NCBI RefSeq assembly: GCF_024586455.1
Contig: NW_026089624.1
Span: forward strand, 25,980,764-26,044,763
DNA length: 64,000 bases
Direction of reading: 5' to 3'
From: Bactrocera neohumeralis
Taxonomy: Eukaryota > Arthropoda > Insecta > Diptera > Tephritidae
Position numbers and translations under genes: made by a program. The notes beneath the pieces are model-generated. The model was not told the origin of the DNA, did no database searches, and was given only the letters and a program-made list of their open reading frames with translations. Each line of letters opens with the position of its first letter. The stretch's first letter is position 1. Of this stretch, positions 53,376-62,800 are shown piece after piece.

Positions 53376-53965
53376 TGTCGGGGTATGTCGACGTATGGGG
53401 CCGATTGCGAATAATTAAAAGATATTAACTTAAGTTCAAACGTTATAAAAACTTAGTTTAATATTCCACTGTGTATATATGTAGTATATAAATAAATGGG
53501 TGTGAATGTGTGTTACCAATATGGGTTAATTGGTTTAATTTATATATATATGTAATTCTATGTTAATAATTTCATGTGTTGTAACCTGTTGTGATTGCAA
53601 ATATTCCTTTATCCTGTGTTGTTGTTGTTGATGTGGAGTATCGCTGTTTAATGTTGTGTGGATTCCTTGTTTAAAAACGTTTTTCCGTGTTTCGCTGCGT
53701 TTGTTCACTTGAATGTATCACTGTGTTCACTTGTGTTTAATTTTTACTTAATTGTGTTCTCCGTTTTCACTTGTTGTGTTTACTTCTATGTTGGCGGGAT
53801 AATAATAGCCTTTTTGGTAAAAAGCGCGGGAAAATCGTCTTCTTTTGTTTCTTCTTCTGTTCTGTTGCGTGAAGTTGGGGCGGTTGATATTCCTCTGCAT
53901 TACGCCTCTATTACTTTATGTAATTTGTGGGAGTAATGCAGAGGAGTATTTGTTTGGATTAAACA
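53376..53965 (-). repeat. BEL/Pao LTR, right copy (5' LTR)
   Basis: 590 bp with TG...CA ends. It shares both termini and the ggcgggataa to tttgtttgga block with the left copy, but the middle differs considerably, so the two are not a fresh pair. The flanks do not show a matching target duplication (gatta versus atgat), which again suggests the two LTRs come from different insertions. Confidence 0.85.
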
Positions 53966-54410
53966 ATGATAGTATCTCATATATGGCATATATACAAACA
54001 TATTCATATATGAAATTATATTATCAAGTATAAGAAAAATATAAAAAAATAACTGTTATTCGCACATTAACTACAAATTTAGTATTGAAAATAGCAAAAT
54101 TTAATAAGAATTTTCAGTTTTGCATGTATTCATAAAAATACGCAAAATGATAATCATATCAATTAATATGATTGCATGTAAACGTATACAAATATAAGCA
54201 AAAGGCCTGTAATAGCAATGTACATATTTTTGAGAATATGTATGTAATTTTCATTGAATGCTCAGCTCTAATCACGCGCCACTGTTAACATTTCTCTTTC
54301 CGATATACATATGTATGTAGCTGTGGTGAAACATGCTCATCGCATTTTATTAGTTTTTGACAGTTCGCACGCTTGTCCGTATTTGGACCTACTCTATGAT
54401 ATTCGTTCTC
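53966..54410. repeat. Dispersed repeat of unknown class, copy 2
   Basis: Matches 2639-2677 plus 3627-3960 in the same orientation (see that entry). Here it is uninterrupted by mariner and adjoins the BEL LTR, which inserted in or recombined with it at atgatagtatctcatata. Confidence 0.65.
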
Positions 54411-54890
54411 TGCATACGCACTTAAATAATAAATACGAGAGGACCCGTCCACGCTTTACTTTGGTCGGTATATAGATAGTATTAGTACCATCTATGTATG
54501 TATGTATATGATTTCTATTAGTTAGATTGTAACTATTAGTTAAGGAGATATAGCATTTTTGGTGAAGCAACTTGTGTCAATACACAAAAAAATCAATATA
54601 AAGCATTTCGTTTGTTATTAAAGCATTCATTTTTGGGGGAAAATACTGTTGAATTTGGGTTGCGCACTCAGTCCAATCGACAGTCAGCCTAGTGCTGCAT
54701 ATTATGAAACGGTTCTCAAGCGTGGAAAGACGAAAAACCACGTGGTATAATATTCATCGAACGATTACTGAGCCAGTTCTAATCCATTGCACTGCGTATT
54801 TGGTTGCAGTTCTATTCTACTATTCCAAATATTTAGCAATTGTATTATTTTTGAAGGATCAGTTTGAAATTGTACGCATATAATTCTTCT
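54411..54890 (+). other. Unassigned, with a possible mariner-like N-terminal trace
   Basis: Near 54574-54660 the plus strand reads NTQKNQYKAFRLLLKHSFLG followed by ENTVEFGLRTQ, which faintly resembles the start of some Tc1/mariner transposases. There is no supporting second motif. The short frame at 54692-54883 is not convincing. Tetranucleotide tatg repeats lie near 54497. Confidence 0.3.
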
Positions 54891-56951
54891 TCTTCTTAAT
54901 TGGCGTAGACACCGCTTACGCGATTATAGCCGAGTTCAGGTCTTTCTCCACTTGGTCCTTCCAACGGAGTGGAGGTCTTCCTCTTCCTCTGCTTCCCCAG
55001 GCGGGTACTGCGTCGAATACTTTCAGAGCTGAAGTGTTTTCATCCATCCGGACAACATGACCTAGCCAGCGTAGCCGCTGTCTTTTAATTCGCTGAACTA
55101 TGTCAATTTCGTCGTATATCTCATACAGCTCATCGTTCCATCGAATGCGGTATTCGCCATGGCCAACGCGTAAAGAACCATAAATCTTTCCCAGAACATT
55201 AGACTCGAAAACTCGCAACGTCGGCTCATCAGTTGTTATCATCGTCCATGCCTCTGCACCATATAGCAGGGCAGGAATAATGAGTGACTTATAGAATTTT
55301 GTTTTTGTTCGTCGAAAGAGGACTTTACTCCTCAATTGCCTACTTAGTCCGAAGTAGCACCTGTTTGCAAGAGATATCCTGCGTTGGATTTCAGGCTGAC
55401 GTTGTTGGTGGTATTAATACTGGTTCCTTAATAGACGAAATTATCTGCAACTTCAAAGTTATGACTGTCAACAGTGGCGTGAGAGCCAAGTCGTGACGAC
55501 TGTTTGTTTGATGACAGGAGATATTTCGTCTTACCCTCGTTCACTGCCAGACCCATTTTCTGTGCTTCCTTGTCCAGCCTGGAGAAAGCAGAACTAACGG
55601 CGCGGGTGTTGAGGCCGATGAAATCAATATCATCGCCTTACGCCAGCAGCTGTCCACTCTTTTAGAAGATGGTACCTTCTCTATTTAGTTCTGCAGCTCA
55701 AATTGTTTTCTCCAGAAGCAGGTTGAAGAGACGATAGGGAGCCGCCATGTCTGAAACCTCGTTTGGTATCGAACCGCTCCTAGAGGTCCTTCCCGGTCAG
55801 CTTTGCTCAACGTCAGTTTACACAGCCGTATTAGTTTTGAGGAGATACCAAATTCAGACATCGTGGCATAGAGGCAGCTCCTTTTCCATATTTTACAAAG
55901 AAGCAGATGCATGCTCCCTATCAGTTCTTCGCCGCCGTGTTTGAATAGCTCGGCTAGCAATCCATCGGCCCCCGCCGCTTTGTTGTTCTTCAGGCGGGTA
56001 ATTGCTATTCGAACTTCTGAATGGAATGGAATGGACAATGGAACGTCTGCTCCATCGTCATCGATTGGGGAATTGGGTTCGCCTCCTCTTGGCGTTGTGC
56101 GTTCAATGCCATTCAGCAGGCTGGAGAAGTGTTCCCTCCATAATTTAAGTATGCTCTGGGCATCGGTCACTAGATCACCTTTGGGGGTTCTACAAGAATA
56201 TGTTCGGGTCTTGAAACCTTCTGTAAGCCGCCGCATTTTGTCGTAGAATTTTCGAGCATTACCCCTGTCGGCCAGCTTATCAAGCTCTTCGTACTCACGC
56301 ATTTCTTCTCTCTTCCCTCTTCAACTCTCGGTATCTATCCCAATCCGCACGTGTTGTGGTCGATCGTAATGTTGCGAGGTAGGCAGCCTGTTTTCTCTCC
56401 GCTGCGACACGGCACTCCTCGTCGTACCAGCTGTTGTTTTGTACTTTCCGAAAACCAATGGTTTCGGTTGCAGCTGTACGTAAGGAGTTTGAGATGCCGT
56501 CCCACAGTTCCCTTATACCGAGTTGTTGATGAGTGCTCTCAGAGAGCAGGAGTGCAAGCCGAGTAGAAAATCGTTCTGCTGTCTGTTGTGATTGCAGCTT
56601 CTCGACGTCGAACCTTCCTTGTGTTTGTTGCCGTGCGTTTTTTTGCTGCACAGAGGCGGGTGCGAATCTTAGCTGCTACAAGATAGTGGTCCGAGTCGAT
56701 GTTTAGACCTCGGAGCGGTCGCACACCTAAACCACTGGGGACGTGTCTTCCGTCAATCACAACATGATCGATCTGGTTGGTAGTTTTTCGATCCGGAAAC
56801 ACCCAGGTAGCTTGATAAATCTTCTTATGCTGGAATCTAGTACTATAGATAACCATATATCGGGCCCCGGCGACGTCGATCACCCTCAACCCGTTTGGGG
56901 ATGTTTCGTCGTGGAGGCTGTATTTACCGACCGTAGTGCCAAAGATACCTT
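54891..56951 (-). mobile_element. RTE-clade LINE, copy G, ending in the LTR
   Basis: Minus-strand copy with an intact 3' end and AAG tail (ttcttcttcttcttaattgg at about 54892). It includes the C-terminus (54916-55335), a deleted RT (much of the region between the first Asp and the IHK segment is lost near 55885), linker (55685-56302) and the endonuclease 3' part (56295-56951). It joins the same LTR as E and F at gatacctt. A small aatgg reiteration (gaatggaatggaatgg, 56019-56034) replaces the normal sequence. Confidence 0.9.
54916..56889 (-). pseudogene. RTE endonuclease end and RT remnants (copy G)
   Basis: Frames: 56539-56889 (MRVIDVAGARYMVIYSTRFQ, NQIDHVVIDGRHVPSGLGV, NIDSDHYLVAAKIRTRLC); 56295-56651 (RELWDGISNSLRTAATETIG, WYDEECRVAAERKQAAYL); 55685-56302 (MREYEELDKLADRGNARKFY, NNKAAGADGLLAELFKHGG, then directly KRSCLYATMSEFGISSKLIR, so the segment holding the first RT Asp is deleted); 54916-55335 (LYKSLIIPALLYGAEAW, GEYRIRWNDELYEIYDEID). 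The YADD box is mutated at about 55620-55640. Non-functional. Confidence 0.88.
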
Positions 56952-57056
56952 TGTTTAAATGAGTTAAGCATCCACCCCCTCTACTCGGTAAAACTAGCTC
57001 ATCCTAATGGGACAGCTTAATTCACCACAGCTGATGACATAACAACACACCACACT
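56952..57056 (-). repeat. LTR part at the 5' end of RTE copy G
   Basis: 105 bp identical in arrangement to the start of the LTR in copy E (tgtttaaatgagttaagc to ...acaacacaccacact), after which homology stops. Copy G thus starts 105 bp into the LTR. Confidence 0.9.
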
Positions 57057-57390
57057 TATTAAGCTATCGATTGGTATTATTAATTCTAAAGTCTGTCGAA
57101 ATATAAGCATTATATAAAAGCACTTACTGACATGCCATATAGAAAAACGAAATGTTTTCACTTTTGCTTTCGTCAACTTATTTTCAGATACGATAATTAC
57201 TCGAATTAAACTCCCAATAATTCAAATTTCACAATTCTGGAAAGCTTCAAATTTTTCGCATAAGAAAACGGTTTGTAGTTTGTAGTTTTGTAGTGTAGCT
57301 TTCAAGTTATTTATGAAAATGTAACATGACATTTTGCGTTACCATATGGTACGCGTGGGTTATTTCGGGTTAATATTCCTTGTAGATATG
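57057..57390. other. Unassigned
   Basis: AT-rich, with a short gtttgtagtttgtagttttg reiteration near 57270. No feature recognised. Confidence 0.5.
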
Positions 57391-57391
57391 T

Positions 57392-58966
57392 ATGCAGTTT
57401 TATGCATTTAGACTCATGGTGAGAATAAATGACTTTAACAGCATACATTATTTCAAAGGATTATTCAACCAATATTGTGTTGATATGGCGGCAAAAATGA
57501 TTTCAGAGAGGCTTGACTTCATCAACAGAAATCAAAAAAAAATTGAGAGCAGAAGAGATGCTGTCGTAAATGATGGGAATATAAACGCTTCTAATATTGG
57601 CCAGCACGTTATATTGCCGTCGTCATTTACAGGATCCCCCAGATTCATGAATGAAAAACGTCAAGATTCCATGACATATGTCAGGAAATTTGAAAGACCT
57701 GATCTCTTCATTACATTTACATGTAACTCAGAATGGCCGGAACTAAAAATTGAGTTATTACCTAATCAACATTCTTACGACAGACATGATTTGGTTTCTG
57801 AGATTTTTTAAAACTCAAGAAAATGATAGACCTACTAACGAAGAAGAATATTTTTGGACCATCGAAAGCTTTTGTTTACAGCGTAGAATGGCAAAAGAGG
57901 CAAAATGGCCACATTTTTATTGTGGCTGGCTAACAAAGTACAACCAGATACTATAGATGCAATAATATCGGCTGAAATACCTGACAAACAACAAGATCCA
58001 ATTCTTCATAATATTGTCATAAAAAATATGATACATGGTCCTTGCGGATTTCATAATCCTGCGTTACCATGTATGAAAGAAAACGTTTGTTCTAAAAAGT
58101 ACCCTAAACATTTTATTTCGGAAACACAAACCGGTGATGACGGTTACCCAACCTACAGACGCAGGTCTCCAGATAATGGTGGAAACACAGCAGTAATTCG
58201 TGTCAAAGGTACAGAAATGAGCGTGGATAACCGTTGGGTGGTTCCCTATAATCCAGTGCTATCACGAATTTTCAATGCACATATTAACGTAGAGTTTTGT
58301 CAATCGGTCAAAGCTATTAAGTACATCTGTAAGTATATTCATAAAGGTTCTGATCAAGCCACATTTTCGTTACAAATGAATAACGATGAAGTAGAAAGAT
58401 ACCTAAATGGTCGCTATATAAGTTCCTCGGAAGCGTTCTGGAGAATTTTCCAATTTTCTATTCATGAACGTTTTCCGGCAGTAGATCATTTAGCAGTTCA
58501 TTTGGAAAATGAACAAAGAGTTTATTTTTATAATAATGAAAATCTCCAAGATCGTGTTAACAATCCATCATCAACGACACTTACAGCGTTCTTTGATCTT
58601 TGCAGAAGCGACGATTTTGCAAAAACCCATTTATATCACAAAGTTCCTCAGTATTACGTGTGGCAAAGAAATTCATTTTCTAGAAGAAAACGTGGGCAAG
58701 ATGTTGAAGGATATCCGGGTGTAAAAAAAGACACAACTTTAGGCCCTGTTTACAACATTCATCCAACTCAAACTGAATGTTTTTATTTAAGGATGTTACT
58801 GCAATATGTTCGCGGTTCATTGTCATTTGAACATCTAAGAACCGTGAATGGTGTTATTTTCCAAACTTATCAAGGCGCTTGCAAGGAATTAGGTGTACTG
58901 GAGGGAGATGAACATGGCAAAATACCATGTCCGATGCTGTCATATCCGAGTCAGCTACAAAATTAA
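57392..58966 (+). pseudogene. Helitron Rep (HUH/Y2) domain
   Basis: The first frame (57392-57811) has MQFYAFRLMVRINDFNSIHY, LFNQYCVDMAAKMISERLDF, GQHVILPSSFTGSPRFMNEK and RPDLFITFTCNSEWPE. The HUH region (about 57880-57930) is split between frames; VYSVEWQKR is readable, but the His pair falls at a frameshift and is damaged. The second frame (57905-58966) resumes with LLWLANKVQPDTIDAIISAE, MIHGPCGFHNPALPCM, VKAIKYICKYIHKGSD with both tyrosines of the YxxxY nuclease motif, and IFQFSIHERFPAVDHLAVHL. The protein ends soon after LRTVNGVIFQTYQGACKELG. Confidence 0.88.
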
Positions 58967-59039
58967 GGGAATTATTTACCATCATCCTTATATTTTGCCA
59001 ACCATCTGACCCCCTAGAGTTATGAAATAAATTTCGTAA

Positions 59040-60660
59040 TGCTTTATGCGAAGATATATTAAACAGACTGCGTAATGAGAATCAGGATATGACATTAGCA
59101 TATAATGATGATGTATACAATGATGGACTAATCATAATTGAAGATAAAATTCATCAGATTTGCGACAAATCCCTAACTGATTTTGGTCTTCCTGCATCAA
59201 AAAGAAATTATTCGCTTTTGGACCCGTTAGAAGTAGCATTGCGAAAACCATATGATATTATTGAATTACATAAATGAGTATATTATGCAATATGAACCAA
59301 GATTAGTTAAGGACCAGGTGACAGCGTATAATGGTGTTCTGCAAAGTGTTCGTTTCAATGAAGGAAGAATTTTTTTTGGATGCTCCCGGTGGGACGGGCA
59401 AGACCTTCATTACTAATCTTATATTAGCGAAAGTAAGGTCTCAGGGACAGCTAGCCTTAGCAGTAGCGTCGTCAGCTATCGCTGCAACTTTATTAGCAGG
59501 TGGACGCACAGCTCATTCCACTTTTAAACTGCCCCTAAGTGTTTCTTTAGAGAAAACTAGCGTGTGCTCTATACGTAAAAATGGCCCTTTGGGAAAAGTT
59601 TTACAAGATGTCAGTTTAATAATCTGGGACGAATGTACCATGATCCATAGAGCTCACGTAGAAGCTCTAGACAGAACTCTTAGAGATCTTAGAAGCTGTG
59701 ATAAAATCATGGGTGGGATTACTGTTATGTTTGCTGGGGACTTTCGACAAACTTTATCCGTAATAGTAAGGGCAACCAGAGCAGACATTGTAAAGTCTTG
59801 CCTTAAAAGTTCTCCATTATGGAAGTTTGTAAATATTTTAAAATTATCGACAAATATGAAAGCCCATTTGGGAGGAGATAGTATAACTTTCCCTTCAAAA
59901 TTACTTTTAGTAGGAGACGGGAAAATACCTCATTTTCAAAATAAAATTGAAATTGACCGCGATTTAGGAGTAAGAGTAGGTAAACATTGAGAATTTAATA
60001 TCAAAGTTTCATTCTGACATCAGCGAAATAGAAAATAAAGATCACCAATGGATGTGTCAAAGGGCAATATTGGCGGCGAGAAACAGTAGCGTGGACGAAA
60101 TTGATGACATCATTTTAAATAAACTTGAAAGAGATATAGTCTCATACACATCTATTGATAATGTAATGGATCAAAAAGATGTAGTCCATTACCCAGGAGT
60201 TTCTAAATTTTAGAACCCAAGTGGCCTTCCCATCCACATTCCTTAAGTTAAAAATATGGCCCAATAATTTTACTTAGGAAATCTGAAACCACCTAATTTA
60301 TGCCACGGGACCCGACTTCAAGTCAAATTTCTTCGCAATAACGTGATCGTTGCAATCGTTTTGACTGGTCCAGCAGTTGGTCAAACAGTACTTATACCTC
60401 GGATCCCGATGATCCCAAATGATATAACTTTAATTTCAAAAGAATTCAATTTCCCCTTAAGCTATCCTTCGCCGTTACAATAAATCAATCACAGGGGCAA
60501 ACATTTAAACACGTGGGGATCGATTTACGCCAAGACTGCTTTTCACATGGCCAATTATATGTCCCGTTGTCAATATCAGGTTGCGGAGTAAATCAATATG
60601 TTCTTCTGCCACCAGAAAATAAAACAAACAATAAAATTTACGCAGAAGTTCTTTGATAAC
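59040..60660 (+). pseudogene. Helitron PIF1-like helicase
   Basis: A short frame (59089-59277) has DLTDFGLPASKR-like sequence before the ATPase. The main frame (59331-59990) carries Walker A DAPGGTGKTFI, RTAHSTFKLPL, Walker B LIIWDECTM, the motif FAGDFRQTLSVI, and LSTNMKAHLGGD with the ARM-type Asn/Met block. Beyond 60000 the C-terminal helicase is readable only in scattered frames: SYTSIDNVMD, INQSQGQTFKHVGIDL and DCFSHGQLYV, with stops. The ATP-binding residues are intact, but the C-terminus is decayed. It is close in sequence to the relic at 4562-5841. Confidence 0.88.
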
Positions 60661-60738
60661 AGAAATTGACGCGGACGAAGATAAAGACGAAGCCCAAAAT
60701 CACTATTCCACGCGGATGAAGTCGGCGGGCACAGCTAG

Positions 60739-61154
60739 TATTCTTATAATTGCAAATATTTCAATCCGTTTTGGGTGTTAGGTTGATTCCTTCATTGTGA
60801 AGTATTGTTGATGAGTTTTGTGTGGATCCTTGTGTTGTATCCGTATTATAACTTAAGATGATGTTCACCCTATTGTATTATATTTCAATGTAATGTGTAC
60901 TTGTGTAATAATTGGTGACTTGTTATAAAAAACGTTTACTTTCTGTTCTAAATATTTCACTTGTTGTGTGTCTCACAGCTGTTGATGGCGGGATAATATG
61001 GTTTTTGAGCAAAAAACGCTGGAAAATTGTTTTTGGTTTCTCCTCTTTCGCCTGTTGAGTGAAGTTGAGGGGGTTGATATTCATCTGCATTACGCCTCTA
61101 TTACTTTATGTAAAATGTGGGAGTAATTCAGAGGAGTGTCTGTTTGGAGTAAAA
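60739..61154 (-). repeat. BEL/Pao LTR fragment, third copy
   Basis: The part at about 60985-61154 matches the terminal block of the LTRs at 43731 and 53376 (ggcgggataatatggttttt, gtgaagttgagggggttgat, catctgcattacgcctctat, ctgtttggagtaaa). The sequence from 60740 upstream is compatible with the more variable remainder of the LTR (tgtgtggatccttgtgttgt resembles tgtgtggattccttg near 53656). No internal region adjoins it, so it is a solo or truncated LTR directly next to the hAT relic. Confidence 0.72.
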
Positions 61155-61445
61155 AAAATATGACCGACGATCACTTAAAATTTGCCCCGCTTTGGAAAGA
61201 ATTCTCTCGTAAGGATCGGAAGAGGCTAAACCACATAAATACGTTTTTGCTAATTCTGCCATTTTTGGATATCTGTTTTTATTTTCAAGCCACCAATTAA
61301 ATGGTTCGCAACGGGAAACCAGCCCATCTTCCAAGTAGCGCTGAATTTCAATAATGGCTTTTGCTTCTATGCTACTATGTGGTTTATGTTCATTATCGTA
61401 TTCATCGAAAGAACTCCATATTGATATAGATTGTTCTACATACAT
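61128..61445 (-). pseudogene. hAT C-terminal dimerisation domain
   Basis: The 105-residue frame has EIQRYLEDGLVSRCEPFNWW, KNRYPKMAELAKTYLCGLAS and SDPYERILSKAGQILSDRRS. This is the hATC domain (usually W-x5-YP-x-L...A-x2-P-x-S-x-ER-x-FS-x-AG-x2), through which transposases multimerise. Here the usual SVPxER reads SDPYER. The frame then runs into the BEL LTR fragment. Confidence 0.82.
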
Positions 61446-61960
61446 TTTCTTCTGTTTCAGACTGAAAGTTCTATTTATATATATTCCCTTTGCATTTCTA
61501 TTACACGTTTTATAACTTATTTTGTATTATTTGCTGCCGATTCCTCAGTCACGCCACTAATTTGAATCCGGGATTGAGAAAACTAGCTACCGTAAGTGTA
61601 TTGCTGTGTTGCAAACTGCTAAAACGTTCTCCAATTCCACTTACAAAAATTTCAATAATTTTTTTATGGTGTTTGAAAATATTTCAGTTCGCAAGTGTCT
61701 ATATACATACATTTAATATACAATTTGCGATTGGTATTACCAGCGAACTCGTTACTATTAGTGGTGAATAATGTTTACTGTAGCATCTCTAAATGGTTTG
61801 CAAATTTTGCACAAGGCAGCAACAGTCGCCTACTCGTCCCTGGTTAATATTGTTAAATTTTTATTTATAATTACCAATGTACATTTCACCACTTCCTCTA
61901 AATCAGAAAAGCGCTCCAACATCGCCAGTGTGAAGTTCCACCTCGTTTCAACCTGTTGAA

Positions 61961-62434
61961 TTAATTTAGAGGTTCTTCACGGCTGCTCCGCTGGTAATTT
62001 TCAAATACTTCATTCGCTGAAGTACTTATCTTGAAGTGAGCAACTGTTACTTTAACTTTATCAGGTACTTGTTTTACTTCAGGAATACGCAATCCTTCTT
62101 TTACAATTAAATTAATTGTGTGAGCCATACATTCAAAATGCTTCCAATTTAACTTATTAATTATGGCTCTTTTTATGTTACTAGCATTATCCGAAACAGT
62201 TAGCAAAATTTGGTCGTTGATTTTTCAATCACTTACGATTTGTTGTATCGCCTCTCCTAAGTTTTCAGCTGCATGATTTGGCTTTAGTTGGGATGAGAAT
62301 AAAAGTACTGACATTAATTCAAAAATTTCGGAGACATAATGTGCCGTTACAGCACTGAAACTAGATGTGTTGCGCGATATCCAACAATCAGTGGTGATGC
62401 AAAACATTTCCCCGCTCCTATTCATTTCTCGCAC
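61961..62434 (-). pseudogene. hAT transposase catalytic region
   Basis: The frame at 62225-62434 has MFCITTDCWISRNTSSFSAV, holding the first catalytic Asp (TTDCWIS), and TAHYVSEIFELMSVLL. The frame at 61961-62206 begins MLTVSDNASNIKRAII with the second Asp (SDNASN), then WKHFECMAHTINLIVKEGL with the conserved C-x2-H block. A shift near 62215 divides them. Both Asp residues are present. The third acidic residue (Glu) should lie between here and 61445, where no open frame remains. Confidence 0.83.
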
Positions 62435-62606
62435 CTTAAGTTTACATTCCTAATGCAATGCAAGAATCATTGATTTTGAAATCATACGTCTGCTAGGACT
62501 TTTAAAAGTAACAGGTGCACTTTGAGGCGCTGGCGTAATTTCCGGCTGAAAAACATTTTCACAATAACAATTTGATATAATTTTAAAATTATATCACGAT
62601 TTCCCA

Positions 62607-62792
62607 TTAAACAGTAGGATGCCTCCGTTCCATATGTTTTTTTAAATTAGATGTTGACGTTTTATACGATATTTTTGATTTAAAAATGTCACATTTTGCG
62701 AAAATTGTATCCACCATGGCTAAATGAGCTTCTGACCCCCCTCCTAATATAACACCTCTACACCACATACATTGTACACACCACCTCTTCAC
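62607..62792 (-). pseudogene. hAT BED zinc finger
   Basis: The 61-residue frame ends KCDIFKSKISYKTSTSNLKK and HMERRHPTV, a BED-type finger that binds transposon ends. The second zinc-binding Cys of the CxxC pair is replaced by Phe (CDIF, where CxxC is expected), while the HxxxxH pair is kept. The finger is therefore probably non-functional. The frame starts in unrelated sequence, so the true start is upstream or lost. Confidence 0.75.
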
Positions 62793-62800
62793 CCTACACT

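Larger units (their letters stand above)
57391..60738 (+). mobile_element. Helitron, plus strand, 5'-truncated, with 3' terminus
   Basis: A Rep-helicase element that replicates by a rolling-circle-like mechanism. It begins within the N-terminal part of the protein, carries Rep (57392-58966) and helicase (about 59040-60600), and ends cgggcacagCTAG at 60738 followed by T, the canonical Helitron 3' end. The 5' TC end and the first part of the protein are missing. The coding region is broken by frameshifts at three or more points. Confidence 0.9.
61128..62800 (-). mobile_element. hAT transposon relic (ZBED-like), minus strand
   Basis: A degraded hAT element whose coding order on the minus strand is BED finger, catalytic domain, C-terminal dimerisation domain. 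Terminal inverted repeats and 8-bp target duplication were not found; the right edge lies somewhere near 62800 and the left edge is overlapped by the BEL LTR fragment. Confidence 0.8.

Noticed and set aside
43731..53965. A single complete BEL/Pao element
   Set aside because: The LTR centres differ, the flanks show no target duplication, and a second gag-protease fragment precedes the left LTR.
61490..61959. Plus-strand proteins of 93 and 62 residues
   Set aside because: They are antisense to decayed hAT coding sequence and have no independent features.
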